Assembly (NCBI RefSeq): GCF_017427765.1
Contig: NZ_JAFRSC010000027.1
Location: 1 to 64,000 of the forward strand
Direction of reading: 5' to 3'
DNA length: 64,000 bases
Origin: Methanobrevibacter sp.
GTDB taxonomy: Archaea; Methanobacteriota; Methanobacteria; Methanobacteriales; Methanobacteriaceae
Shown here: piece by piece, positions 35,088 through 44,141 of the stretch
Layout of the letters: each line of letters opens with the position of its first letter
Position numbering within the stretch: position 1 is the first letter of the stretch
Notes under the pieces: generated by a model
Seen by the model: the letters and a program-made list of their open reading frames with translations, nothing else
Database searches by the model: none
Told to the model about the DNA's origin: nothing
Program-made: the position numbers and the translations under genes

Positions 35088-35579
35088 ATGGAAATAGAAT
35101 TACTTAAAAAAGTGAATACTCCGGAAAATGTTATACAGCATTCACAGGCAGTCTATAAGAAAGCTATGAAAATAGCTGCTAATTTTGATGAAGCAAATCT
35201 TGATTTAATTAAAAAAGGCGCTCTCCTACATGATATTGGAAGGTCCAAAACCCATGGCATAACCCATGCAATAGAAGGAGTTAAGATTGCACGGGAATAT
35301 GGTTACAGTCAAGACGTTTTAAATATTATTGAAAGACACATCGGCGCAGGAATTACTGCTGAGGAAGCCACTGAGTTAGGGCTTCCTGTAAAATCATACG
35401 TACCTGAAACTTTGGAAGAAAAAATTGTTGCCCATGCAGATAACCTGATAAGCGGCACAACCGAAGTGGATGTTGATTTTGTCATTGAAAAATGGAAACG
35501 CAGAATAGAAAATCCCGATGAAAACATTAAAAGATTAATAAAGCTTAACGATGAATTAATTAAAGATTTTGAGGAATAA
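35088..35579 (+). CDS. HD-domain phosphohydrolase, TIGR00295 type
   Basis: The 163-residue HD-superfamily protein has H, HD and later His/Asp residues in NVIQHSQAVY, GALLHDIGRSKTHG and RHIGAGI, then AHADNLISGTTEVDVD. This fits a metal-dependent phosphohydrolase on a nucleotide or RNA. Archaeal homologues are annotated by domain only. It sits 2 bp after tfe and 1 bp before the ArcS-like gene, suggesting links to transcription or tRNA processing. Confidence 0.8.
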   Translation: MEIELLKKVNTPENVIQHSQAVYKKAMKIAANFDEANLDLIKKGALLHDIGRSKTHGITHAIEGVKIAREYGYSQDVLNIIERHIGAGITAEEATELGLPVKSYVPETLEEKIVAHADNLISGTTEVDVDFVIEKWKRRIENPDENIKRLIKLNDELIKDFEE

Positions 35580-35580
35580 C

Positions 35581-36489
35581 ATGAAAGTAATATGTTCAAG
35601 TGAACAGTCTCTCTACCGTCCTGAAGCTGTAAGATGGAGACAGAGAATGGAAATGATGGAACCTTTAGGAGACACAGTTGTTTTACTGCCTTGCAGTATG
35701 AAAAAACCATATTCCAATTCCAAATCCCATCAGAAATTCAGAAAACTGACAAGATCATACCAGGAACTTATTGTAACATCCCCTTTTGGAATCTGTCCAA
35801 GGGAACTTGAAAACACTTTTCCGATACAGTCCTATGACACAAGCACAACAGGCGTTTGGTCTGAAGATGAAATTGAAGAGACCGGAAGACTGATTGAAAA
35901 ATACACCCGAGGCAAAACCATCGTTGCAAATCTTGCGGGAGGATATCTGCAGTCCTGTGAGGCATACGTTGATGATTTTGTTAATGTCTGTGTTGACGAC
36001 CGTCCGACTTCACCTGATTCTCTTTACAATTTAAGAATGGAACTTAAAAAACATCAGAAAGTTTCAAGAAGAGAAAAAACATTACATGAGTTACGTTCAA
36101 TTGCCAAATACCAATTTGGTGAAAATGGAGATAAGTTCATTCCAGATAACGTGAAAACAAAAGGAATGTATCACAAAAGAATATTGTCTTCAGGCGTTCA
36201 GCTTGCACTGCTGAATAAGGATTATGGAATGTACAGGCTGAATCTTGCAGGAGGCGAAATCCTAAAAGATTTGGGAATAAATATTGTAAATATTGATTTT
36301 GATTTAAAGACCAATACCGTTTTTGCACCGGGAATCGATAAGGCAGACCACAATATCATTCCAAACGATGAAGTGGTTGTCGTTAAAGATGATGCTGTTG
36401 TAGGTGTCGGAAAAGCCATAATGACAGGTCGTGAAATGGAAGAATGTGAAAATGGTATCGGCGTGAAAATAAAACATAGATTGAAATAA
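35581..36489 (+). CDS. Short ArcS-like protein (DUF5591 + PUA)
   Basis: The 302-residue protein starts at ATG 35581 directly after the HD gene. Its N-terminal half carries LLPCSMKKPYSNSKSH, the conserved block of archaeosine synthase ArcS, and SPFGICPRELE. The C-terminal 75 residues (NTVFAPGIDKADHNIIPNDEVVVV) form a PUA domain. The large TGT-like N-terminal region of full-length ArcS is absent. It probably takes part in converting preQ0-tRNA to archaeosine at position 15, perhaps with a separately encoded partner. Confidence 0.72.
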   Translation: MKVICSSEQSLYRPEAVRWRQRMEMMEPLGDTVVLLPCSMKKPYSNSKSHQKFRKLTRSYQELIVTSPFGICPRELENTFPIQSYDTSTTGVWSEDEIEETGRLIEKYTRGKTIVANLAGGYLQSCEAYVDDFVNVCVDDRPTSPDSLYNLRMELKKHQKVSRREKTLHELRSIAKYQFGENGDKFIPDNVKTKGMYHKRILSSGVQLALLNKDYGMYRLNLAGGEILKDLGINIVNIDFDLKTNTVFAPGIDKADHNIIPNDEVVVVKDDAVVGVGKAIMTGREMEECENGIGVKIKHRLK

Positions 36490-36551
36490 TCAAACCTTTT
36501 ATATACCATAACTTTAAAAGTAATAACATAATAAAAAATAGGAGACACTAT

Positions 36552-36836
36552 ATGTCAGAAGATTTAGTAAATGATATTAAAGATGCTGTTTCTGTAATTA
36601 ATGACCCTCACATGGGAATCAGTATTGTAGAAATGGGTATTGTACAAAATATTACTGTAGATGGCGATCAAGCAGAAATTATTCTTAAACCAACCAATCC
36701 TGGTTGTATGAGTATCACACGCATTGCAGCTGATGCAAAAATCAGAGCTGAAAGCGTTGAAGGCATTGATACTGCAAAAATTATCGTTGAAGGACATGCT
36801 ATGGCAGACTCCATTAACGAAATGATTAATAGATAA
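36552..36836 (+). CDS. MIP18/DUF59-family Fe-S assembly protein
   Basis: The 94-residue protein has the MIP18-family pattern INDPHMGISIVEMGIV, followed by LKPTNPGCMSI, which holds the conserved Cys. Such proteins (SufT, PaaD-like) help iron-sulphur cluster insertion. AGGAGA just upstream (about 36540) is a good ribosome binding site, and TTTTATATACC at about 36497 is its likely promoter. It stands alone in front of tRNA-Ile. Confidence 0.85.
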   Translation: MSEDLVNDIKDAVSVINDPHMGISIVEMGIVQNITVDGDQAEIILKPTNPGCMSITRIAADAKIRAESVEGIDTAKIIVEGHAMADSINEMINR

Positions 36837-36878
36837 AATTTTCAAAATCTTATATAATTCTATATATAACCGAAAGGA

Positions 36879-36926
36879 TTATATATAGTAATTAATATAA
36901 GTATAAGTGTTGACAGTTAACTGTCA
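36879..36926 (+). promoter_or_regulatory. tRNA-Ile promoter and 16-bp palindromic leader
   Basis: A TATA box (TTATATATA, about 36879-36887) with BRE-like CGAAAGG precedes the tRNA by about 55 bp. The expected transcription start is near 36910, exactly where a perfect palindrome TGACAGTTAACTGTCA (36911-36926) begins. The 5' leader of the pre-tRNA would therefore fold into a hairpin. Confidence 0.55.
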
Positions 36927-36938
36927 TACCAATTGCAT

Positions 36939-37013
36939 AGGCTAGTGGCACAGCTTGGTTAGCGCGCTCGGCTGATAACCGGGAGGTCATGGGTTCGAAT
37001 CCCATCTAGCCTA
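36939..37013 (+). tRNA. tRNA-Ile (GAT)
   Basis: The acceptor stem AGGCTAG (36939-36945) pairs with CTAGCCT (37006-37012), with discriminator A at 37013. The anticodon loop CTGATAA gives GAT between CTCGG and CCGGG. The T arm is ATGGG-TTCGAAT-CCCAT. CCA is not encoded, and there is no intron. The D stem has one A-C mismatch. Confidence 0.95.
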
Positions 37014-37133
37014 CTTCTAACTATTTTTAAAGATTTTTTAACATTCTTAACAACTTTATCTAAATTTTAAAAACTATTTTTCTCAAAAAATTATTTTCAC
37101 AATAATTATATAATACCATCAACATAAAATAAC

Positions 37134-37670
37134 ATGAATGTACAAAAAGTTGGAATGATGATAAAAATGTGGGAAACAATCAATGAAAAATTTAAAAAAT
37201 ATCCTGCACGTATACGTGTTGCGGAAAAGATGATTGAACTGGGACTGTCAATCAATGAAGAAGGAAAGATTTATTGCGGAAATCTAAAAATTAGTGATAA
37301 GGCTCTTGCAACTGCAGCAGATGTTGACAGAAGAGCAATAAAATCAACAATTGAAATAATTCAAGATGATGAAGAATTAAACAACTTATTTTCAAACATT
37401 ATTCCTGCAGGAACACTACTGAAAAATATCGCAAAAAACCTGGAATTAGGTGTTATCGAAATAGAAGTGGGATCTGAAAGTGCAGGAATACTTGCTGCAA
37501 CAACAGATTTAATTTCAAAAAAAGGAATCAGTATAAGACAAGCTTATGCTGAAGATACAGAGCTTCAAAAAAGCCCGATTTTAACAATAATTACAGAAGA
37601 ACCAGTCAAAGGGGATTTAATAAACGAATTTTTAAAAATAAAAGGAGTAACAAGAGTGTCAATTTATTGA
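37134..37670 (+). CDS. ACT-domain regulator of amino acid metabolism
   Basis: The 178-residue protein has an N-terminal helix-turn-helix-like part ([20 protein letters not shown]) and a C-terminal ACT domain (residues about 95-178, [20 protein letters not shown]). It fits the archaeal group annotated as regulators of amino acid metabolism. ATG 37134 lies about 27 bp after a TATA box (about 37106-37113), consistent with a leaderless m[12 protein letters not shown] at 37167 is an alternative. Its 3' end overlaps convergent hypC by 7 bp. Confidence 0.72.
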   Translation: MNVQKVGMMIKMWETINEKFKKYPARIRVAEKMIELGLSINEEGKIYCGNLKISDKALATAADVDRRAIKSTIEIIQDDEELNNLFSNIIPAGTLLKNIAKNLELGVIEIEVGSESAGILAATTDLISKKGISIRQAYAEDTELQKSPILTIITEEPVKGDLINEFLKIKGVTRVSIY

Positions 37671-37939
37671 TTGTTTGACTCCATTCTTGCTTTTTCCATT
37701 TCCATATCCTCTTCTTCGAGAATATCTAAAAGTTCTTCCCAAGCTTCTAAAGATTCTTTAGCAGCTTCTTCAGTTAATTTTTCAATTGCATAACCTGCAT
37801 GGATTAAAACATAATCACCAATCTCTACATCAGGCAAGAGATCAAGTTTAGCTTGTTGTCTTGCTCCACCAAAGTCAGCATATAACCAATTATCTTCTCT
37901 GTTAATTTCAACAACCTGAGCGGGTGCGGCAATACACAT
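37664..37939 (-). CDS. hypC: Hydrogenase maturation chaperone HypC
   Basis: The 91-residue protein begins [12 protein letters not shown]; Cys2 and the following Pro are the HypC/HybG signature that binds HypD and the Fe(CN)2CO precursor. The OB-like core ([32 protein letters not shown]) is typical. The C-terminal 30 residues are an acidic helix. It would serve the [NiFe]-hydrogenases, not Hmd. It overlaps the end of the ACT gene. Confidence 0.93.
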   Translation of the reverse strand: MCIAAPAQVVEINREDNWLYADFGGARQQAKLDLLPDVEIGDYVLIHAGYAIEKLTEEAAKESLEAWEELLDILEEEDMEMEKARMESNNQ

Positions 37940-38017
37940 TAATTACAACTCCATAATTTTAATATATACATTATATACTAAATTTAATATATATAAAATT
38001 ATCTAATAGGTGTTTTA

Positions 38018-39319
38018 ATGAGGAATATTGTTATCGGTTCCGGACCCGCAGGAAGATTAGGCTCCCTGGAGCTTGGAAAATTAGGAGAAGACGTTACTTT
38101 AATTGAAAAAAATCATATTGCAGGCACCTGCTTAAATGAAGGCTGCATGGTTATTTGTGCACTAACAGACATTACAAAATTCATTGATACAAACAACAGA
38201 TTCAACAATTACGGATTTATAAAAAGCCAACTTGACATTTCATATGAAAAGATTGTTGAAAAAATTGTTGAAACACAGGAAAAACTAAGAGCCTTAAATC
38301 AGATGGAAAATGAAAGCTTTGGAAACAATATCATTTACGGTGAAGCCAGCATCGAAGGTGAAACCGTTAGTGTTAACGGTGAAAGCCTTGAATATGACAA
38401 CTTACTAATAGCTACCGGAGCCCGTCCGTTCATACCAGACATAAAAGGTAAAGAATACGGCCTGACAAACAAAGATATTTTAAAGATTGATAAAGTGCCT
38501 GAAAAGCTGAATATTATCGGTGGTGGAGTAATAGCCTGTGAAATAGCCAACATTTACTCAAATTTAGGCAGTGAAGTCAATATTCTTGCAAGAAGCAAGT
38601 TCCTAAAGGAAATTGGTGAAAACGCTAAAAAATACATTTTAGAAAACATCATGAAAGACATTAACATATTCGAGAACACCAATGTTAAAGAAGCCTTTAA
38701 AGATAAGGTATTGACTGAAGACGGTAAGGAACTAGAAGGAATTCCATTTTTTGCAACAGGAAGAACTCCAAACAGTGAAATTGCAAAAGATATCGTTGAG
38801 TTAAATCCAAACAAAACCATTAAAGTTAATGAAATGATGAAAACAAGTGCTGAAAACATATATGCTGCAGGAGACGTTACAGGAGGATATCTTTTAACAC
38901 CAGTAGCCAGAAAGGAAGGTATTGTGGCTGCAAGAAACATGGCAGGATATGGAAATAAAATCAGTTACAGTTGCATTCCGCAGGCATTAAGTTTAAATAC
39001 AGAAGCAAGCTTTGTTGAAAACGAAAAATCACAATGCAGTGATGAAGACAAAGCGACAATCGGAATACCCGGAATTGCAGGACCTCATTCATTCTGGCAC
39101 ATTCTAAGCGGAGATACTGGATATACTGAAGTGGAATTTGACAAGGAAAACAATAAAATAAATAGAATCAATTCAATATCCCCATCATCCGGAAGCGATG
39201 TGGCATACCTGTCCTATTTAATGAGAATGGATTATAATCTGGATGATTATTCTGAATTTATAGAAATACATCCTTCAACAGATTCCAATTATAAAATTAT
39301 TAAAAATATGTGGCTCTAA
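38018..39319 (+). CDS. FAD-dependent pyridine nucleotide-disulfide oxidoreductase
   Basis: The 433-residue protein resembles dihydrolipoamide dehydrogenase and mercuric reductase. It has an N-terminal FAD motif (IGSGPAG), a redox disulfide at Cys38/Cys43 (GTCLNEGC), the NAD(P) motif NIIGGGVIACEIANIYSNLG and the second FAD motif NIYAAGDVTGGYLLTP. The C-terminal active-site region reads EIHPSTDSN where classic members have HXHPTXXE, so the base pair His-Glu is degenerate. The residues after the disulfide (MVICAL) also differ from the usual IPSK. The substrate is unknown. Confidence 0.8.
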   Translation: MRNIVIGSGPAGRLGSLELGKLGEDVTLIEKNHIAGTCLNEGCMVICALTDITKFIDTNNRFNNYGFIKSQLDISYEKIVEKIVETQEKLRALNQMENESFGNNIIYGEASIEGETVSVNGESLEYDNLLIATGARPFIPDIKGKEYGLTNKDILKIDKVPEKLNIIGGGVIACEIANIYSNLGSEVNILARSKFLKEIGENAKKYILENIMKDINIFENTNVKEAFKDKVLTEDGKELEGIPFFATGRTPNSEIAKDIVELNPNKTIKVNEMMKTSAENIYAAGDVTGGYLLTPVARKEGIVAARNMAGYGNKISYSCIPQALSLNTEASFVENEKSQCSDEDKATIGIPGIAGPHSFWHILSGDTGYTEVEFDKENNKINRINSISPSSGSDVAYLSYLMRMDYNLDDYSEFIEIHPSTDSNYKIIKNMWL

Positions 39320-39324
39320 ACCAC

Positions 39325-40386
39325 TTATTTTACTTTTTTTAACATTTTATCTGCCAGAACATCACTTGCTTCAAGGCAAAGCTTGGCATATTTTGAAGTA
39401 TTTTCTTTTAGAGAATCCATATTTTCAAAAGCATACTGGACATTTTTAACAACGTCATCTACAGAAGATTCAACAATAGCTCCTTTAAATACCCCTGCCA
39501 TATTCTGATATCTTCCCCATTTTACATGAGTTAAGGCAACAATAGGAGTATTGCAGCTTAAAGCTTCCTGAATGGAAACGCCATCATCAGTTAAAACCGC
39601 CAAATCAGCATATTTGAATAAATGGTTTATCCAGTCAACATAGCCAGCATAGATAATATCTCTTTTATCTATTTCATCCAAGTATTCATCATGCAAGGGA
39701 AGACCAACCAAAACAAGATTGAATTCATCTGTAAAATCAGCCATATGGCAAACCCCATCAATCATTCCTTTGAATATGGATGATCCTGATGAAAATACAA
39801 TAGTCTTTTTTTGCTCATCAAAATCAGGAAATTCCTTCAGTTTGGAAAGTCCGATTTTTGCATCCCCATCACCTGAATCCGGAGCCAACGGATAAAATGA
39901 CTTGTCAGTATTTTTGGGAAGTGTTTCCCATTTGAACTTGTCCAAATCAGGTAAAATAAAGCATTCATTAAACTTCGGACATACTTTTGAGTCAAGAGGT
40001 GTGGAAATTAAAGAAAATGCAGGTTTTCTGGCAAATTTTGCACCTAATGAACCGACAATAGCTCCTCCACCTAAAACTCCAATGACAAAATCAGCATTAA
40101 TTCTTTTAATTAGACTTCGTGCTTTAAAAGTAGCAGTCATTAATTTCAAAGCGCCTTTTGCAGCAGACAGTTTGGTTGCTGCATGGCCTCCAGCCTGAGG
40201 AATGGAAATTTTATGCCATGAATATCCATGCTTTTTAAACAGTATTCCCGGAGCGGATTCGTCCAAAGCGATTTCACATTGAACACCTCTTTTTTCAAGT
40301 GCTTTTATTACATTTAAAGCAATGGCCGCATCTCCGCCTAATCCCCGTCCGGTAACAATTAGCAACGCTTTCAAATAATCACGCAC
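39325..40386 (-). CDS. MurG-like glycosyltransferase (GT-B fold)
   Basis: The protein of up to 353 residues has the GT28/MurG layout: glycine-rich VTGRGLGGDAAIALNVIKAL at the start, INADFVIGVLGGGAIVGSLG, and the C-terminal nucleotide-sugar site with LAVLTDDGVSIQEALSCNTP. It likely transfers a sugar to a lipid-linked pseudomurein precursor; the neighbour is a MraY-like transferase and the two genes overlap by 8 bp. The start is GTG 40386 or TTG 40374 (MKALLIVTGRG); family similarity favours the second. Confidence 0.68.
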   Translation of the reverse strand: MRDYLKALLIVTGRGLGGDAAIALNVIKALEKRGVQCEIALDESAPGILFKKHGYSWHKISIPQAGGHAATKLSAAKGALKLMTATFKARSLIKRINADFVIGVLGGGAIVGSLGAKFARKPAFSLISTPLDSKVCPKFNECFILPDLDKFKWETLPKNTDKSFYPLAPDSGDGDAKIGLSKLKEFPDFDEQKKTIVFSSGSSIFKGMIDGVCHMADFTDEFNLVLVGLPLHDEYLDEIDKRDIIYAGYVDWINHLFKYADLAVLTDDGVSIQEALSCNTPIVALTHVKWGRYQNMAGVFKGAIVESSVDDVVKNVQYAFENMDSLKENTSKYAKLCLEASDVLADKMLKKVK

Positions 40387-41332
40387 CCAATCTTAATTTT
40401 GACTTTTTAGGAGTGTATGCTTTCGGATGAGGTGCATGAGGATTATATAATAATCTTCTAAAGCCCAATGTGATTAATAACGGATTGGTAACCTCATATT
40501 GTTTATCTTTAAAAATCCATTTTCTAAACATATCTCCTAATCCTCCTCCTGTTAGAACATCCATGAAGTAATCTCCGAATGTTGGGTCAAGCAACCTTAG
40601 ATTTTGTCTGAAGAAGACTTTTAAAGTGTTTCTTCTAACAAAGGCAATAAGGAAAGTGGTAATTATGAACATGACTATTAAACCGACCAAACCTCCCATT
40701 ATATAATATGAAACTCCCAGTGCTATTGCGAAAACATGGTTTCCGACTTCACCAAGCATGATTTTTCCTGAAAAGTCAAGTGGGGAGTATCCCATACAAA
40801 CTACAAACAGCAATAATGGAGTATAGATTGCCGGAAGTTCGGCCACTTCGGCAGAGCCGAAAAGAACCATGAAAATCATTGTCAATATACACATTATCAT
40901 AGTGACAATACAAGTTGATCCAGGCTGCATATCTGAAATATTGAGAGGCTGCACTAAAAGAGCAATGAAAATCGCAGAAACACCCAGACCCTGGATAAAG
41001 CCTGCAGCCATGACCAGTATTATTCCAATACCTCGTGATAACTGACCCCATTCAATTCCGAATGGAGACTTTTTCCTTCCGAGGACATCATCGATAAATG
41101 CAAAAACACCGATTATTAAAATAAGGCTGTTATATCCAGGCAAAAAGTAAAGTGATAAAATTATAAATGGAATTAAACCTATTCCTCTTGGAATTCCACC
41201 ACGAACATTGGGATATAAATTTCCCAAATATCCTCTTTTACCTAAAAACCTGAAAATTATGTCCATTACTGCGGTTCCTAGCAAAGATAAGACAAAAACA
41301 AAAATCATTGCTATAACTATCGATGTATACAT
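40379..41332 (-). CDS. MraY-like phospho-sugar transferase (GT4 membrane family)
   Basis: The 317-residue polytopic membrane protein belongs to the MraY/WecA/GPT family. Conserved pieces are GIPRGIGLIPFIILS, FAFIDDVLGRKKSP (the Asp-Asp motif) and LGEVGNHVFAIALG, in the usual order among about ten helices. It would attach a phospho-sugar or phospho-peptide to an isoprenoid phosphate at the membrane, as the first lipid step of pseudomurein synthesis. That role is inferred from the cell wall of this order and from the adjoining MurG-like gene. Confidence 0.75.
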   Translation of the reverse strand: MYTSIVIAMIFVFVLSLLGTAVMDIIFRFLGKRGYLGNLYPNVRGGIPRGIGLIPFIILSLYFLPGYNSLILIIGVFAFIDDVLGRKKSPFGIEWGQLSRGIGIILVMAAGFIQGLGVSAIFIALLVQPLNISDMQPGSTCIVTMIMCILTMIFMVLFGSAEVAELPAIYTPLLLFVVCMGYSPLDFSGKIMLGEVGNHVFAIALGVSYYIMGGLVGLIVMFIITTFLIAFVRRNTLKVFFRQNLRLLDPTFGDYFMDVLTGGGLGDMFRKWIFKDKQYEVTNPLLITLGFRRLLYNPHAPHPKAYTPKKSKLRLGA

Positions 41333-41395
41333 TTAAATCACGAGTTTTAAAATTATTTTTACTAATAAATAATTAATCATTAATATTATATATAA

Positions 41396-42457
41396 TTAAG
41401 TTATTTCATACCTTAAAATTGCAGCCATACCACCTAAACTTTCCAGCTGTTTTCCACCTTCATGTTCGCTGCTGATAACCATGACTTCCCCTTTCATATT
41501 TTCGACCATATCCATCAGGTCACCCATGTTTTCTGATGCCACTTTTGTATCCAGAACTAAAAGTTCACTGACTGCACCTAAATTGATGGCATTTTTGACT
41601 TCCTTAAGGCCATAAGCGATTTTAGATGAATTTTTACCAATCTGTTCAAGCAGTTTGTTGACAGCCCCCATTTCAATAGCTACCCTGTTTTCCGAAGTCA
41701 GTTTTTCCACGGTTCCTTTTTTTAGAACTTCGCTGATACCTACACGGCCTCCGGAACCTGTGGATTCAATAATGGATATTTTAGCCAAATCCTTATGTTT
41801 TTCCTTCAAATAATCATAAAAATCATTTTTGACAAATCCCGGCCCTGCAAGAACAATATTCTGGATTGAATCGAACTTGACTATTGATTCAATTACCTTT
41901 TCATAAAATTTGATTATGTTCTTTTGTCGGTTTTTATCTACAATCCTTTTTCCTGAAACCTGACCTTTAATCGGACCGTAGTATTCAATGCCGAACTGTC
42001 TCATCAATCCGAGTGTTGCAGTATCATCTTCTAAAACCACAATAATAGCAGACAGCTTTTTTGATGCATCAATTGCTTGGTTAAGTCTTTTGATTGCCCA
42101 CTTTGGCCATCTTTCCTTTTTGATTGTAAGCGGAGTGTTAAGCTTGACTTCCAATGTATGGTGAGACCCTAGAGGTATCAAATCTTCAGGACCTCTTGTA
42201 ATAACTCCTGTCAATCTTAATTTGCCTGTGAAGAGATGAAAACTGATATTTTCTATATCCAAACCCAAATAAAATGTTTTTTTGACACCCCTGTCACTTC
42301 TTAGCTTATCACCAGTGTTATCCTGAATACGGCGGGTTGTCTTAGAAGAAGCATTGTCACCAGCTTCCACAATATGAGACAGGTGCCACAAATCGTCCAA
42401 TGTTTCGGGAACCACTTCAATTATTCCCTCTTTTGTATCTTGGTTTATAATTTTCAT
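41396..42457 (-). CDS. pelA: Pelota, mRNA surveillance / ribosome rescue factor
   Basis: The 353-residue eRF1 paralogue shows three domains: N-terminal Sm-like (MKIINQDTKEGIIEVVPETL), central (VVLEDDTATLGLMRQFGIE) and C-terminal L7Ae-like (VSELLVLDTKVASENMG). The N-terminal domain carries TTRRIQDNTGDKLRSDRG in place of the stop-codon motifs of aRF1, and there is no GGQ. It splits stalled ribosomes with ABCE1 and aEF1A. Length is normal. Confidence 0.93.
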   Translation of the reverse strand: MKIINQDTKEGIIEVVPETLDDLWHLSHIVEAGDNASSKTTRRIQDNTGDKLRSDRGVKKTFYLGLDIENISFHLFTGKLRLTGVITRGPEDLIPLGSHHTLEVKLNTPLTIKKERWPKWAIKRLNQAIDASKKLSAIIVVLEDDTATLGLMRQFGIEYYGPIKGQVSGKRIVDKNRQKNIIKFYEKVIESIVKFDSIQNIVLAGPGFVKNDFYDYLKEKHKDLAKISIIESTGSGGRVGISEVLKKGTVEKLTSENRVAIEMGAVNKLLEQIGKNSSKIAYGLKEVKNAINLGAVSELLVLDTKVASENMGDLMDMVENMKGEVMVISSEHEGGKQLESLGGMAAILRYEIT

Positions 42458-42524
42458 AATTTCACAATAATTTTTCTAGTTAATAATTTATATAGTTATT
42501 AATTTAAAATTATTAGTGATTAAA

Positions 42525-43826
42525 ATGAATGTTGGAATAATTGGTGGTAGCGACGGTTTGGGAAAAACACTCGTTTACTATTTTAGAGACGAATTTAATG
42601 TATTTATAAGCGGAAGAGATCACAAGAAAGGCAGAGCAGTTGCAAGTGAAGCCGGCATAAACTATATTGAATCAAATGCAGGACTGGCAAATATCAGCGA
42701 CATGCTAGTCATATCCGTTCCCATCCAGCATACAGAGGACGTTATCCGTGAAGTGGCTCCATTCATGAAAGAAGGATCCGTTATGGTTGATGTGACTTCC
42801 GTTAAAGAGGGGCCTTCCAAAACCATGGCAGAAGTGCTGCCCGATACAATTGAATACATTCCAACACACCCTATTTTTGGTCCGAGAACCACACGGCTTG
42901 ACAATCAGGTCATCGTTCTAACCGCAGATAAGAAAGGCAAATGGTATGATAAGGTTTACAAATACCTTGAAAGCAAAAATATGAGAATTATCGAGACAAC
43001 CCCTCAAAAGCATGATTTTATGATGGGCATTGTACAGGTGCTTACTCATTTTTCATTTATCTCCACCGCTTCGGCAATTGAAAAGTTAAAGGTGGACATT
43101 TCAGAAACCGAAGATTATGAAAGTCCGATTTATAACCTGATGATTGATTTGATTGCCCGTATAGTATCACAAAATCCGTATTTAACATACAATATCCAAT
43201 CAATGAATCCGAATGGGGACAAAATCAGAAATACATTTGCAGAAGCTGTTAATGAACTAAGAGATGTAATTAACAGCAAAGATGATGAGAAATTCATTGA
43301 AATTGCAATTAATGCTACAAAGAATATGGGCGACATTACAAATGCTTTGGGTAGAAGTGATAAGGCAATTGGCGCTCTTAATTACGAATATAGCATATTA
43401 TTTGAATCCGTCGGCCAGGAAGTAGGACTGAAACATATCTATTCCGGAAAAATACATACCGGAATTCTTGAAAGTGTTGACGGCGAAATCGCAGTATTGA
43501 GAAATGGGACAAAAACCAAGAAACTGCGTATAGCAAATATCAGAATATTGCTTGAAAACGAGCTTTACCAGTGGAAAATAGATAATGAAGAGAAAAAAAC
43601 TGAATCCATCAGTTGCGTGTTTTCTAAAAATGTCCATGTTGAAACCATAGAAAAGACAGTCATGAATATTAACAACATCATCGACATAAAATTGACTGAT
43701 GCATATAACGGTCCGCAAATTGATGAGGATTCCATAAGCCTAACCTTTGAAGTTACAGCCCTTACAAAAGAAGACATCGAAAACGTGAAAAAACTGTTCA
43801 CTGGTTTTGGCGGAACTATAAGATAA
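42525..43826 (+). CDS. tyrA: Prephenate dehydrogenase with C-terminal ACT-like domain
   Basis: The 433-residue protein starts at ATG 42525 (MNVGIIGGSDGLGKTLVYYF, the NAD(P)-binding motif). THPIFGPRTTRL is the TyrA substrate-site signature. The helical dimerisation region is followed by about 95 C-terminal residues with a beta-alpha-beta pattern (ISCVFSKNVHVETIEKTVMN) resembling an ACT regulatory domain, so tyrosine feedback is plausible. A TATA box at about 42488 lies within a TTAATAA/TTATTAA inverted repeat. Confidence 0.85.
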   Translation: MNVGIIGGSDGLGKTLVYYFRDEFNVFISGRDHKKGRAVASEAGINYIESNAGLANISDMLVISVPIQHTEDVIREVAPFMKEGSVMVDVTSVKEGPSKTMAEVLPDTIEYIPTHPIFGPRTTRLDNQVIVLTADKKGKWYDKVYKYLESKNMRIIETTPQKHDFMMGIVQVLTHFSFISTASAIEKLKVDISETEDYESPIYNLMIDLIARIVSQNPYLTYNIQSMNPNGDKIRNTFAEAVNELRDVINSKDDEKFIEIAINATKNMGDITNALGRSDKAIGALNYEYSILFESVGQEVGLKHIYSGKIHTGILESVDGEIAVLRNGTKTKKLRIANIRILLENELYQWKIDNEEKKTESISCVFSKNVHVETIEKTVMNINNIIDIKLTDAYNGPQIDEDSISLTFEVTALTKEDIENVKKLFTGFGGTIR

Positions 43827-44026
43827 TTTGTTTCAACATATACGAACAAATATTAAACTGTCAAAAAGTAATTAAATTTTTAATTAAGCTATAAAAACTT
43901 AATTATTACTATTTTTTTAAAAACAATAATTAAAAATCAATAAAATACTTTTTAATAATAATTAAATATTATCCAATAAAATAAACCACTAAAAACTGTT
44001 TTTAAAAACTTTTCAAAACCGAAAAC

Positions 44027-44081
44027 TTTATATAGTAAGACATACACAGATATGTTTGTCAATAAAGTTACAAAAAGTAAC
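44027..44081 (+). promoter_or_regulatory. cdc48 promoter and leader inverted repeat
   Basis: TTTATATA (44027-44034) after CCGAAAAC is a strong TATA/BRE pair. In the leader, GTTAC (44067-44071) and GTAAC (44077-44081) are inverted around AAAAA, at about the transcription start. The rest of the 315-bp gap (43827-44141) is AT-rich without other signals. Confidence 0.5.
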
Positions 44082-44141
44082 AAAAAGATTTGACGAAATT
44101 ACAATTATTTAAATCACAGCCATTAAAAGGAGATGATAAAT

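Noticed and set aside
36939..37013. tRNA-Ile as an integration site of a mobile element
   Set aside because: No integrase, no repeated tRNA 3' end and only ordinary chromosomal genes lie on either side.
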